Shown here: positions 22,056 to 30,778 of the stretch, piece by piece
Layout: every line of letters starts with the position of its first letter
Numbering within the stretch: position 1 is the first letter of the stretch
From: a virus
Length of the DNA: 43,383 bases
Reading direction: 5' to 3' (one strand)
Virus record (IMG/VR): IMGVR_UViG_3300048838_000169
Coordinates: 1 to 43,383 of that record
Made by a program: the position numbers and the translations under genes
The notes under the pieces: model-generated
Databases searched by the model: none
What the model was told of the DNA's origin: nothing
What the model saw: only the letters and a program-made list of their open reading frames with translations

Positions 22056-22075
22056 GTTTAAAACAAATAAATTAG
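22024..22075 (+). repeat. 20-bp tandem repeat at the terL 3' end
   Basis: Unit CAAATAAATTAGGTTTAAAA repeated 2.6 times without mismatch. The unit length is not a multiple of three, so the second copy supplies the TAG stop of terL. Likely a slippage product that could vary between isolates. Confidence 0.9.
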
Positions 22076-22109
22076 TATTATTGTATTTATAATTATAACA
22101 GTTTGAAGT

Positions 22110-22409
22110 ATGAGTTTAGCAAAAAAATTATGTGACGAATTAAGAAAGCCTTCTTTTAGAACAGAAAAAGAGCTGTACCCTATGCCTAAAGACGAAATAA
22201 TGAAAGACGAAAATCTTTCTATTTTATTTGTTGATTATAAAATAATGAGCGAAGAGCTAGGAAAAGAAATAAAATACGACATAAGCGTAAATGATTTAAT
22301 TTCTGAGTGCCAAATTTTGCATAAAGATTTTTCTAAAATAGACTTTCTTACTAAAGATGTTTTTAAAGCTGCATCGAAGAGTTTTTCAAATAAACTAAAC
22401 AACTTATAA
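22110..22409 (+). CDS. hypothetical protein, 99 aa
   Basis: Starts MSLAKKLCDELRKPSF. Charged and helical with no recognised family, and it lies between terL and a structural gene. Preceded by an AT-rich stretch with no clear promoter. Confidence 0.6.
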   Translation: MSLAKKLCDELRKPSFRTEKELYPMPKDEIMKDENLSILFVDYKIMSEELGKEIKYDISVNDLISECQILHKDFSKIDFLTKDVFKAASKSFSNKLNNL

Positions 22410-22417
22410 ATTTTATT

Positions 22418-22425
22418 TATATTTG
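22418..22425 (+). promoter_or_regulatory. TATATTTG -7 box before the 22457 structural gene
   Basis: TATATTTG with a 31-nt leader. The -33 TTG is not clear. A dedicated promoter fits a highly expressed virion protein. Confidence 0.5.
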
Positions 22426-22456
22426 GTTTTAATTATCAACTTTAAAACTAAATAAA

Positions 22457-23071
22457 ATGAGTTTATCTTCTTGTAATTGCCCGTTGCCAGCCGCAATAGG
22501 TAATATAACACCAAACACTTGTCCTGAGAATTTCGGACAAATTCAAAAAGTAATTTTCCAAAGAAAAGGATTCATCTTTGATGGAACTGCTGGAAAAGAC
22601 ATCACATTGTTAGCCGATTGGCAAGCTTTGTTAGTTGAAACCGACGACACGAAAGTACAAGTTTCACCATTTGTTCACAACCCGATTATAACTGCTGGTG
22701 AAGCTATCACTAACGGAGGGGGCGACAATTCAACTTTAAACGGTGAGAGCGAACTGGTAGGCGTTAATCCTTCTGTGTTTACTGCTGAGTTTAGAAGTTT
22801 GAACAGTGCTACTATTGCACAACTTCAAGCATTAAATTGCGAAAGTGCTTTAGGTGTTTATTTCGTGACGAAAGACCAAAAGATTATTGCTAAGAAGTCA
22901 GGTACTGTTGATTACACTACTTTCGACATCTCTAGCTTATTTGTTGGGGACAAAACAAATAGCGGTTTTGCTACTAAAGATATGAACGCTTTTAGCTTTA
23001 ATATTGCTGCTTGTTGGTCTGCTGAGTACTTAATTGCTACTCCTGCTTTCAATCCATTAACTGAAATCTAA
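22457..23071 (+). CDS. structural protein, candidate major tail protein
   Basis: 204 aa, starting MSLSSCNCPLPAAIGNITPN. Mainly beta with segments such as GSFIFDG-like KGFIFDGTAGKDITLLADW and a C-terminal AFSFNIAACWSAEYLIATPAF. Composition and its own promoter fit an abundant virion protein such as the tail tube, although a tail-tube gene between terL and portal is unusual. It could also be a head decoration protein. Confidence 0.5.
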   Translation: MSLSSCNCPLPAAIGNITPNTCPENFGQIQKVIFQRKGFIFDGTAGKDITLLADWQALLVETDDTKVQVSPFVHNPIITAGEAITNGGGDNSTLNGESELVGVNPSVFTAEFRSLNSATIAQLQALNCESALGVYFVTKDQKIIAKKSGTVDYTTFDISSLFVGDKTNSGFATKDMNAFSFNIAACWSAEYLIATPAFNPLTEI

Positions 23072-23074
23072 TAA

Positions 23075-23296
23075 ATGAAAGTTACTTTAAAAGTAAAAGG
23101 GAAAGAGGCAACCCGTGAGTTTGAAAAGGCTCACGCGGTTGCTCTTTTAACCCTTAAAAATTCGCAGTGGGAAATCGACACTAATTCAACATTTGAATTT
23201 ATAGACAATGAGCTTAGAAGAAAGCAAAATCAGGAAGTTAATACAGGAACAACCGAAGAAGGAATTTCTAAAAGAAGCAAGAAGTCACGAAAATAG
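23075..23296 (+). CDS. small hypothetical protein, 73 aa
   Basis: MKVTLKVKGKEATREFEKAHA start; N-terminal beta hairpin, then basic (ISKRSKKSRK end). Overlaps the portal start by 89 bases in a different frame. Small proteins of this kind often follow tail-tube genes in flavobacterial phages; role unknown. Confidence 0.6.
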   Translation: MKVTLKVKGKEATREFEKAHAVALLTLKNSQWEIDTNSTFEFIDNELRRKQNQEVNTGTTEEGISKRSKKSRK

Positions 23297-24917
23297 GCTG
23301 GTCCTCCATACGGAGGCTTGTGTTAATTACACTAATCCTAATCCTGCTTTAACAGAATATAAGACCTCAATTAAGGCTTTATTGCCTAAGGATAAATTCA
23401 AAAGGTTCGAACAATTATTAAAAAATCCAGTTGCTACTATTCCAATCACTAGCGATATCTTTAGCGAACTTGCAAGGATATTTGATGGGCAAAATGCGTT
23501 TTTTAACTATGAGTTTAAAACACTTGACTTACAAGAAGATTTTAACTTATATTTAAAAAAAGAACTAAACGACCGTAATTTCTTCAAGAATCAAGGATTT
23601 GAGCAGTTAAAGAGTGGTATCAACTCAATCTTAGTGGTTGACTTACCTAGCGAGCCTGAGAGTGGAAGACCTGAGCCGTTTTATTACTTCGTGCCTATTG
23701 AGAATGTTATTGACGTTGATACTTACAGCGATGGGCAAATCAAACACATTATCTTTAAGCTATCAGAGAATAAAATAGGGGCTTACTGTGATGACTTTTA
23801 CAGAGTTTATTCTAAAGAAAATGACACTATTACACTACTATCTGAAAGTGCACACGGCTTAGATTATTGTCCAGCTTCTTTCTTTTGGGATGACAATTTA
23901 TATAAAGGCGATAACATCAATAAGCGGTCGCCAATTACCAACGTATTATCTTTACTTGATAGGTACTTGAGCTTTGACACGTTTAAAGAACACGCAGACC
24001 TTTACAGTGCCTTCCCTATTGTGGTTTCAATGGAGAAGCTCTGCAACTTTGAAGGATGCCAAGAAGGGGTAATAACCAAACAAGAAAGGAAGTATTTTAA
24101 CGATGTTGATTACGACATCATTAACATTCCTACTAAATGCCCAGCTTGTGAAGGAAGGGAGCTTGTAGGAGCTGGAACAAACTTTGAATATCCAGCAAGA
24201 CAAAGCAACGAAGACCCAGACTTAAGCAAACCAGTTGAGATAATTTCTGCAAACGTTACTCCGCTTGAGTACTTAACCGAAAAGCTCAAAACTATTGAGG
24301 CTCAAATCAAATCACAAGTAATAGGAACGAGCAGTAAAACCTTAGACACGGAGGCTATTAATGAGCTGCAAGTTGTTGGAAGTTTTGAGAGCAGAAGGAA
24401 CGTTCTAATTAACATAAAAGAGCGATTTGAGCGAATACATAAATGGGCAAATGATACGGTTGCATTTCTACGTTATGGTGATAGCTTTGTAGGCTCTACT
24501 GTTTTCTATGGTGATGAATTTTATTTAAAGAGTTTAAGCGACCTTCAAAAAGAGTACAAAGAAGCAAAAGAGAGCGGAGAGCCTGAAGATGAGATTGATG
24601 CTATTTATAGACAAATAATTCAAACTAAATACAAAGGGAATAGTGATAAAATAAAGAGAGCAGTTATACTTCTTAACCTTAACCCATTGCCGCACATGAA
24701 ATTAGAGGAAGCTAAAACAATGCTTGACAATGGTACGATAAGCACTGAGGACTATATTATCAAAGCTCGATTTGCTGCCTTTATTGCTCGATTTGAAAGG
24801 GAAAATACCAATGTAATTTACTTTGGAGATGACTTAGAGTTTTCAACTAAAATAGATAAAATCAATAACCAATTAAAACTTTATTCAAATGAAAGTAGAG
24901 AAAATCAAAGCAAATAA
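23208..24917 (+). CDS. portal protein
   Basis: 569 aa. The pattern IRKLIQEQPKKEFLKEAR, the stem-like central part (PFYYFVPIENVIDVDTYSDGQ, split), a zinc-finger-like CNFEGC...CPACEGR, and a long helical C-terminal part (EYLTEKLKTIEAQIKSQV, FESRRNVLINIKERF) match portal proteins of Bacteroidota phages. Located after the terminase and before scaffold and capsid, the expected place. Forms the dodecameric DNA channel. The start at 23208 lies inside the preceding gene; a later start is possible but would lose conserved sequence. Confidence 0.8.
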   Translation: MSLEESKIRKLIQEQPKKEFLKEARSHENRLVLHTEACVNYTNPNPALTEYKTSIKALLPKDKFKRFEQLLKNPVATIPITSDIFSELARIFDGQNAFFNYEFKTLDLQEDFNLYLKKELNDRNFFKNQGFEQLKSGINSILVVDLPSEPESGRPEPFYYFVPIENVIDVDTYSDGQIKHIIFKLSENKIGAYCDDFYRVYSKENDTITLLSESAHGLDYCPASFFWDDNLYKGDNINKRSPITNVLSLLDRYLSFDTFKEHADLYSAFPIVVSMEKLCNFEGCQEGVITKQERKYFNDVDYDIINIPTKCPACEGRELVGAGTNFEYPARQSNEDPDLSKPVEIISANVTPLEYLTEKLKTIEAQIKSQVIGTSSKTLDTEAINELQVVGSFESRRNVLINIKERFERIHKWANDTVAFLRYGDSFVGSTVFYGDEFYLKSLSDLQKEYKEAKESGEPEDEIDAIYRQIIQTKYKGNSDKIKRAVILLNLNPLPHMKLEEAKTMLDNGTISTEDYIIKARFAAFIARFERENTNVIYFGDDLEFSTKIDKINNQLKLYSNESRENQSK

Positions 24918-25203
24918 CTACGATGTAGTTTACAAGCAAGTTCCGAGTGATTACGGAGTAACCGTGCCTAGTGAAATTGACGCAAATTGTACAGATATGT
25001 ACCATTGCTTATTTATTAGAAGAACTCACAGACCAGCACAAGAGGACTATTTAACAGCGGCTTACGTTAAGCAATTCCAGCCAGACGCTTGGGAAAGAAA
25101 AGGAGGTGTAAAAGATAACTTAGCTTTGTTGGGCTACACAAAGGTCTATGTTTTGCACGACCCAAAGAAGCCAGTAGCTAAAGCAAAGAAAATAGAAGAG
25201 TAA
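24889..25203 (+). CDS. hypothetical protein, 104 aa, between portal and scaffold
   Basis: Begins MKVEKIKANNYDVVYKQV, overlapping the portal end by 29 bases. Contains CLFIRRTHRPAQEDYLTAAY and a Lys/Pro-rich end (DPKKPVAKAKKIEE). No family recognised; position suggests a head morphogenesis accessory. Confidence 0.6.
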   Translation: MKVEKIKANNYDVVYKQVPSDYGVTVPSEIDANCTDMYHCLFIRRTHRPAQEDYLTAAYVKQFQPDAWERKGGVKDNLALLGYTKVYVLHDPKKPVAKAKKIEE

Positions 25204-25238
25204 ACAATTAATCAATTTAATCTATAACAAGGGTAATT

Positions 25239-26159
25239 ATGGAAAATTTAACAGTAGATGTTATCGCACAAGCGTTTAACGAAAATCAAGAATTAAGAGG
25301 TCAAATTCTTGAAACAATCGCACAATCGGAACACGGAAAGCAGTATCTTGACAATTACGCAAACCTTCAATTTGAACAAAAGGTAGGCTCAAAAATCGGT
25401 GAGCTTCACGGGGAATATGATAAGAATTTTGAGAGCGTTTTGGGTATTAAGCGCCCACAGGGTGAGAAGTCTTACAACTTCTGGACAAGTCAAGTAAAGA
25501 GTTTAAAAGAAAAAGCAAGCGCAGCGGACGAAGATTTTATCAATCAAATCAAAAAAGAGAATGAAGAGTTGAAAAGTAAGATTGAAAATAATGAGCAAGC
25601 AAAGTATTTTAAAGACCTTTACGAAAGCACTAAAAAGACTTATTCAGAGCAGATACAAGAAAAAGAGCAACTTTTAACACAATTTCAAGAAAAGCAAAAG
25701 CGGTTCTCAATTGAGAGCGAGTTAAACAAATCGCTGGCTAAATTTACTATTAATGAGGCCCTGCCAGAAGATGTAAGAAGTACTTACATTAACACGGTTT
25801 ACGCGTCGTTGTTAAACGAAGCTAAAATTCTTGAAGATGGCAGCATTGCTTTCTATGCTAATGGTGAGTTGATTACCAACAAAAAAACAATGTCGAAGGC
25901 AACCGCAGAGGAAATACTAAGCGAGAGGTTGAAGTCTATATTAGTTGATAAGACTAATGCCGCTGGTGGTGGTGGTGCAGACCCCGCACAAAGGAAACCT
26001 GCAAACGTTGCTTTAAGCGCTGCAAAGAATAAGGTAGAGTTGAACAGGTTGATTGAAGACACATTGATGAAAGAAGGTGTTGCGAAAAATTCAACAGAGT
26101 TCGTAAAGAAAGCAGACGAATTAATGTCGGAATATGGAAAAAATTTACCATTAAGGTAA
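25239..26159 (+). CDS. scaffolding protein
   Basis: 306 aa, strongly acidic and helical: coiled coil from about residue 70 to 170 (FINQIKKENEELKSKI, QEKEQLLTQFQEKQK). This is followed by a Gly-rich linker (AAGGGGADPAQRK) and a C-terminal helical part that could contact the capsid. Placement just before the major capsid gene is the classical scaffold position. Calls of this type rest on composition and context. Confidence 0.72.
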   Translation: MENLTVDVIAQAFNENQELRGQILETIAQSEHGKQYLDNYANLQFEQKVGSKIGELHGEYDKNFESVLGIKRPQGEKSYNFWTSQVKSLKEKASAADEDFINQIKKENEELKSKIENNEQAKYFKDLYESTKKTYSEQIQEKEQLLTQFQEKQKRFSIESELNKSLAKFTINEALPEDVRSTYINTVYASLLNEAKILEDGSIAFYANGELITNKKTMSKATAEEILSERLKSILVDKTNAAGGGGADPAQRKPANVALSAAKNKVELNRLIEDTLMKEGVAKNSTEFVKKADELMSEYGKNLPLR

Positions 26160-26194
26160 TTATAAATATTTTTTATTACTTTAGTGTTTAAATA

Positions 26195-26220
26195 GATTTT
26201 CTTGAAGGGTAGAGAAAATC
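26195..26220 (+). promoter_or_regulatory. hairpin in the capsid mRNA leader
   Basis: Perfect 8-bp stem GATTTTCT (26195-26202) / AGAAAATC (26213-26220) with a 10-nt loop in the 102-nt gap before the major capsid gene. Not followed by a T-run, so more likely an mRNA-stabilising or processing structure than a terminator. Confidence 0.5.
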
Positions 26221-26261
26221 AAAATCAACAACAATTATTAACAAACTAAAATTTTAAATTT

Positions 26262-27326
26262 ATGGCTGGTTTAGCTAACACTTTAACGCAAGCATTGCGT
26301 ACCGCCTACCCTTCGAACTATGATAAATACGAAGATAGGCTTTCGGAACATGGCGCATTAGCCTTATTCAAATTAGATACAATTGCACCTAATGCAGTTA
26401 TTACTCCAGATGTTATCGAGATGAGTAAGATGTCAATGGGTAACACATTGCAGATTCCTGTAATTGATGGCGATGATGTTACTATCGGTAACGTTAGAAG
26501 CTGTACAATTGCAGATTACGAAAACACTTCGCAATTGTACACAGTTACATTTGCTACTTATGCTTTCGGATTTACAATGGTTCCAGCGTCTTACCAAAAC
26601 AATGATATCAAGTACCAAGCTGATTACAACAGAAAATTATTGAAGTATTTGAAGAAATTTGCTTCAACTTTAGATTCCGCAGCAATTGCAAAATTAGAAG
26701 CTGACAAGACTGCGATTATGAACTCTCCGTTTATCGGGGCTGGTCAGAAGTACGGAGCATTAGTTGGTGATGCAATCCAAGTAACTAACGCTCAGAAGGG
26801 TTTAATCTTTAATGATTTAACGGCTATCTTAGGTGAAGATGACTTCTACGGCAGGTACAACGTTTTGGGCTCGCAAACTTTACGGTCAATTGTTGGCGAG
26901 TACGCTAATCAAGGGGCTGCAAACGCTACTAATACTCAATTCCAATTTGGCGAGTACGACTTCGGTTATTCAAACAGAGTAACAGTTGGGGCTGGTAAAG
27001 CTGCTACTTTCTACGCTGTGCCGAAAGGAACTTTAGCTGTATTGAACAGAAACGAACCAGATGCAATTTTAGGTTCTATGATTAACAGCGAGAACTATTG
27101 GGAAGAGGTACAAGTGCCAATCGTTGATTTAACAATGGGCGTTAGATACTTTAAAGAGTGTGCTAATAACTCTACTATCAATGGTGGTTCAGGTGCTGCA
27201 CATTTAACAGGTTCTATGAAGGAAACTTTTATCTGGTCAACAGATGTGGCTTTCATTACAGCTTACAATAGCGACCCTGTTACATTGCCTTCTGCAATCT
27301 TTAAAGCTGAAATTTCTGCTTCTTAA
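26262..27326 (+). CDS. major capsid protein
   Basis: 354 aa, starting MAGLANTLTQALRTAYPS. Fits the HK97-fold capsid pattern of Bacteroidota phages: an N-terminal helical arm, then SMGNTLQIPVIDGDDVTIGN, FGFTMVPASYQNNDIKYQAD and the spine helix YNRKLLKYLKKFASTLDSAA, and a C-terminal P-domain with TMGVRYFKECAN. It follows the scaffold, has its own long leader and ends in a terminator, as expected for the most abundant virion protein. Confidence 0.82.
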   Translation: MAGLANTLTQALRTAYPSNYDKYEDRLSEHGALALFKLDTIAPNAVITPDVIEMSKMSMGNTLQIPVIDGDDVTIGNVRSCTIADYENTSQLYTVTFATYAFGFTMVPASYQNNDIKYQADYNRKLLKYLKKFASTLDSAAIAKLEADKTAIMNSPFIGAGQKYGALVGDAIQVTNAQKGLIFNDLTAILGEDDFYGRYNVLGSQTLRSIVGEYANQGAANATNTQFQFGEYDFGYSNRVTVGAGKAATFYAVPKGTLAVLNRNEPDAILGSMINSENYWEEVQVPIVDLTMGVRYFKECANNSTINGGSGAAHLTGSMKETFIWSTDVAFITAYNSDPVTLPSAIFKAEISAS

Positions 27327-27352
27327 GGGTTAAAATAAATAAAGAAAAGAGA

Positions 27353-27384
27353 GAGGGTGTGTTAATTTACACCCTCTTTTTTTT
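27353..27384 (+). terminator. Rho-independent terminator after the capsid gene
   Basis: Stem GAGGGTGT (27353-27360) / ACACCCTC (27369-27376) with an 8-nt loop and eight T. Strong. Confidence 0.93.
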
Positions 27385-27391
27385 AACTTTG
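27384..27391 (+). promoter_or_regulatory. TAACTTTG -7 box fused to the terminator T-run
   Basis: TAACTTTG starts on the last T of the terminator tract; the next ATG is at 27404, 13 bases on. It repeats the terminator-then-box arrangement seen at 7395-7428. No -33 TTG is visible. Confidence 0.4.
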
Positions 27392-27403
27392 AAAAAAAAT
27401 AAT

Positions 27404-28546
27404 ATGTTCGATATTAACAAAATAAAGGCTGGGTTTGCAAAAATAAACGGCTGGAGAAATTCAAGCGACTTAGACGTGCCACAGATAACAAACCCAGATT
27501 TATTAACTAGTGAAAGTGGATTATACTATAATGACTTTCACCCGTTAATAGACATGGAGGCAATTTCAAACAGCATTCCTGAAACAAAGGACTTAGAGGA
27601 ATACCTAGAAGAGAGGGTTGCTTCTGGGGTTGTGAAAGTGTTTCAAAAGTTTGCGATGTGGAAAAAGGAGATGAACAGCACAAAGACTATCCTTAATTCA
27701 AGTGCGATGTTTGATGGCGTTGCGAGATTTTCACAAACGATAGTTAATGAGGGTAAATTTGTAGGCTTTAAAATCCAGTTGAAGAACAGCTACGGAGTTA
27801 GCGCAAAAGTTGATAGGCTAGGACTTCAATTCACTTCACCACAAACGAACCTACCTGTTTATGTCTTTCACAGCTCACAGCTTGACTATGTGCAACGAAT
27901 ACTTGTAACAACAACAAAGGCTAGTTCAATGGAATGGGTTACGTTAAGCGAACCGATAGACTTTAGTTATTATGGGGATAATGATACAGGGGGGTACTAC
28001 TACATTGGCTACTATCAAGATGACATTTTAGGAACAGCGCTTAAAAAAGATTTTCACTTTGTTAACTTTTGCGCTGGGTGTCAAGGTAGGGAGGCAATCA
28101 AGATTTGGAACACTAGGTTAAACTTTATGCAAGTAGTGCCGTTTTATGTTTCGGCTTCAAACCACACTTTTCAAGAAATGTGGGATTATTACGACGACAC
28201 CGAAACTCCCGATATTAATTACGGTTTAAACATTGCAACTACTATTCAATGTGATTTGTCTGACTACTTTATAGAGAATAGAGTAACATTCTCAGAGGCA
28301 ATCGGTATGCAAATCGCGGTTGATGTTTTAAATGACATGAAGCATAGCAATAGAGCGAATAGGATAGTAGAGGTTAATAGGAACATGATTATAAGAGATT
28401 TAGAGGGCGATAAAGAAACAAACGAGCGAGGACTAGCTTTAAGGCTAGAAGATGCTTTAAAGGCGCTAGATTTTGATTTCAGCAAGATTGATTCACCTTG
28501 TTTGCCTTCTAATAAAAAGTATGGTGTAAGCATTAAAAGTGTATAA
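27404..28546 (+). CDS. structural protein, 380 aa, putative connector or neck
   Basis: ATG 27404 (MFDINKIKAGFAKI) is used since longer frames run through the terminator. Beta-rich central part with YYYIGYYQDDILG and a Cys pair (NFCAGCQG), and a helical C-terminus (FSEAIGMQIAVDVLNDM). It lies directly after the capsid gene and before tail-completion candidates, so it is probably a head-tail connector or virion protein. No specific motif. Confidence 0.55.
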   Translation: MFDINKIKAGFAKINGWRNSSDLDVPQITNPDLLTSESGLYYNDFHPLIDMEAISNSIPETKDLEEYLEERVASGVVKVFQKFAMWKKEMNSTKTILNSSAMFDGVARFSQTIVNEGKFVGFKIQLKNSYGVSAKVDRLGLQFTSPQTNLPVYVFHSSQLDYVQRILVTTTKASSMEWVTLSEPIDFSYYGDNDTGGYYYIGYYQDDILGTALKKDFHFVNFCAGCQGREAIKIWNTRLNFMQVVPFYVSASNHTFQEMWDYYDDTETPDINYGLNIATTIQCDLSDYFIENRVTFSEAIGMQIAVDVLNDMKHSNRANRIVEVNRNMIIRDLEGDKETNERGLALRLEDALKALDFDFSKIDSPCLPSNKKYGVSIKSV

Positions 28547-28547
28547 T

Positions 28548-28802
28548 ATGAAAACGATTGAGTTAGATATCTTTGTTTACGAAAAAAACGATGAAATTTT
28601 AAAAGAACTAGGTGTAGATGTTGACGATTTAGATTCGACAAAATGGGTGACAAGAAAACAAAAATTTTATAACATTGATTCAATTTCAGAATTCATTTCG
28701 GATGACAACAAAGAGTACTCTTCTGTTTTTTCTGGTGGGTTTTCTTTTGTTTGCAATTTGACTTATAAACAACTAGATAAGAAAATAAATGATAATCTTT
28801 AA
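28548..28802 (+). CDS. hypothetical protein, 84 aa
   Basis: ATG 28548 (MKTIELDIFVYEKND) directly after the previous stop; a GTG at 28539 is less likely. Acidic, alpha/beta, with an FSGGFSFVCNLTYKQL end. Overlaps the next gene by 14 bases. Head-tail junction context; function unknown. Confidence 0.6.
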   Translation: MKTIELDIFVYEKNDEILKELGVDVDDLDSTKWVTRKQKFYNIDSISEFISDDNKEYSSVFSGGFSFVCNLTYKQLDKKINDNL

Positions 28803-29223
28803 GAAGTTAAAAAGCAATTTAGAGTACCTTAAACAAGGTGGGTTAAATGCTATTATTCAAGATGAGGTTATTAATGAAGCTGGTTTTGTAATGGATTTAA
28901 ACCGAGATAAGCAGCTTTACGATAAAGGAATAAAGAGCGATGGTAATAAGCTACCTAGTTATACTAGATACACCAAGTCTATTAAGAAGCAAAAAGGGCA
29001 GCCATACGATAGAATGACTTTAAGAGATACCGAAAGTTTTCAAAACAAGTTTTATCTAAAGATTGACAATAGCAAGTTTACTATTGATAGCACGGATAAA
29101 AAAAGGAATAAATTAGTAGAACGTTTTACTGGTTTCATATTTGGTTTAACCCCCGAGAACAAAAACATTTTAGCTCACAAGATAGCACCTAACATTATTA
29201 AAAAAATTAAATTTAGACTTTAA
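28789..29223 (+). CDS. putative head-tail completion protein, 144 aa
   Basis: Starts MIIFKKLKSNLEYLKQ. Basic, with LYDKGIKSDGNKLPSYTRYTK, a pattern of phage proteins in the neck region (compare HK97 gp10-like or minor capsid proteins). Four genes after the capsid and directly before the tail-terminator candidate. Call is mostly positional. Confidence 0.55.
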   Translation: MIIFKKLKSNLEYLKQGGLNAIIQDEVINEAGFVMDLNRDKQLYDKGIKSDGNKLPSYTRYTKSIKKQKGQPYDRMTLRDTESFQNKFYLKIDNSKFTIDSTDKKRNKLVERFTGFIFGLTPENKNILAHKIAPNIIKKIKFRL

Positions 29224-29805
29224 ATGGCTTACCAAAATCCAAGTGTTCCAATTCCTCCAAACCCTGTGTTTTTAGACAAAGCACTGGGCGAGTTGCAACA
29301 AGTATTAAGCACAAATGTAGGTTGGTTAAGTTATGTCTTTGGGCGGTCCTATACTAAAGTAGAAATGCGGTCTGGTTATGAGTTAAGAGTGCCAATGGTT
29401 TATAAAGGTAGTGCTGAGTATTTACCTGTTCAGTTCAATGACAATTTGCAAGCGCAAAGTTTCTTTGAGGTGGGTGATGAAGTGTTGGAGGGAGACTATG
29501 ACCAGTTTATTTTGAACTTTTATAAAATAAACGTGGGGCTAATCGTTTGGGCGAACTTAAAAAAGATTGACAGCGCAAAGGGCAATAATTATTACTTTGC
29601 CGAGCAGTTAAAGCAGGACGTTAGGCACGCTTTAAGAGATGCGCATTTGCTTTACAGCGATTTAACGATAACTAGAGTTGAGGAGAATGTCGATAGTGTT
29701 TTTTCAAAATACAACTTCGAGCAAGTAGAAAAGCAGTACTTTAGTTATCCTTATGCGGGCTTTCGTTTTAACTTTGATTTAGTAATATCTGAGGAATGTA
29801 TTTAA
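29224..29805 (+). CDS. putative tail terminator/completion protein, 193 aa
   Basis: Starts MAYQNPSVPIPPNPVFLD with a central strand-rich region (ELRVPMVYKGSAEYLPV) and a C-terminal FSYPYAGFRFNFDL. Size, place between neck genes and the tape measure, and beta/alpha makeup fit a tail terminator. No decisive motif seen. Confidence 0.5.
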   Translation: MAYQNPSVPIPPNPVFLDKALGELQQVLSTNVGWLSYVFGRSYTKVEMRSGYELRVPMVYKGSAEYLPVQFNDNLQAQSFFEVGDEVLEGDYDQFILNFYKINVGLIVWANLKKIDSAKGNNYYFAEQLKQDVRHALRDAHLLYSDLTITRVEENVDSVFSKYNFEQVEKQYFSYPYAGFRFNFDLVISEECI

Positions 29806-30041
29806 TAGAAAAATCGTTAGTTGTGGCCGCTTTCATGGCTTTTGTCTTAACCGTTAGCGAAAAGACTGGCTTTCGTGTTTGGCTTTTCCAACGAATAAAA
29901 AATGATACGATTGCAAAGCTCATAGACTGCGACTTTTGTTTGACCTTTCATTTTGCTTGCATAGTTCCTTTGGCGCTGCAAGACATTGGCTTATTATTAC
30001 TTCCTGTTTGCGCTGCTACTTTTGTTAAATTTTTAAGATGA
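29796..30041 (+). CDS. small membrane protein with CDFC motif, 81 aa
   Basis: Two hydrophobic segments (LVVAAFMAFVLTV and FACIVPLALQDIGLLLLPVCAA) flank IDCDFCLTFHF. Similar two-span proteins with a CxFC motif occur in the tail region of other Bacteroidota phages; function unknown. Overlaps the previous gene by 10 bases and the next by 4. Confidence 0.65.
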   Translation: MYLIEKSLVVAAFMAFVLTVSEKTGFRVWLFQRIKNDTIAKLIDCDFCLTFHFACIVPLALQDIGLLLLPVCAATFVKFLR

Positions 30042-30778
30042 AAGACTTAGTTTTTTATAGTGATATTTCCGAGATGCCGTTCATGCGGTTTAATGCTTTT
30101 AATAAGTATGTGATGCTTGACAGCGAGCTAGGGAGTACCATTGAGGCTTTTGATAAGATAGTGATAAGGATAAGTGAGTTTATGAATAAAGAGATGTACG
30201 AAGATGCTAGGCAGGAGGTGCTTAATATGAGAATTGTTTACCACAATGTTTTAACAATGAACGAGAGTAAAGGACTTGCGTTTGCTTCATTGATTAAGAC
30301 ATACAAAGGTCAGCCAGTTGATTACAATGAGGAAAATTTACGGGCGCTGCTCAAGGGATTGAGCGATAAAGGATTGACAATAAAGGACGTTTCTGATAAA
30401 ATATCGGAAACCAAAAAAAAAATAGACTTTGAGCTAAAGATATACTTTCCATCCTTGTTTGATGATTCACAGGATTTTCAAAGTAGGTTATACAGAAAGG
30501 AACGGTTACTAGCAATGTGTGACATTATGCTAGGGGACGAAAGCAAGGTAAAGAAGTTATTTGAAATTGAAAGGGAATTGTTAGGCTTGTTTAAGCCTAA
30601 GAATTTCGGACATCAAGAAAACTACGAGGTAGAATTTGAGAAGAACTTTCAAATACTTTGCCATTCTTTAAATTCACACACAAACGAAAATATTAAAAAC
30701 ATGAGCGTTCTTGAGGCTTATAGCTTAATGGAAATGCTTAAAAAACAACAACAAAAAAATGGCAGAAAATCCGATTAA
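30038..30778 (+). CDS. putative tail assembly chaperone, 246 aa
   Basis: Starts MKDLVFYSDISEMPFMRF. Acidic-helical with FEIERELLGLFKP and a Gln/Lys-rich end. It lies immediately before the tape measure gene and overlaps its start by 20 bases, the usual place of tail assembly chaperones. An A7 run (30753-30759) lies at the overlap, but no second reading frame typical of a -1 frameshift product is seen before it. Confidence 0.55.
   Translation: MKDLVFYSDISEMPFMRFNAFNKYVMLDSELGSTIEAFDKIVIRISEFMNKEMYEDARQEVLNMRIVYHNVLTMNESKGLAFASLIKTYKGQPVDYNEENLRALLKGLSDKGLTIKDVSDKISETKKKIDFELKIYFPSLFDDSQDFQSRLYRKERLLAMCDIMLGDESKVKKLFEIERELLGLFKPKNFGHQENYEVEFEKNFQILCHSLNSHTNENIKNMSVLEAYSLMEMLKKQQQKNGRKSD

Noticed and set aside
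30753-30759. A7 run at the end of the tail-chaperone gene as a programmed frameshift
   Set aside because: The shift would only join the chaperone to the tape measure; no overlapping second chaperone frame exists as in known cases.
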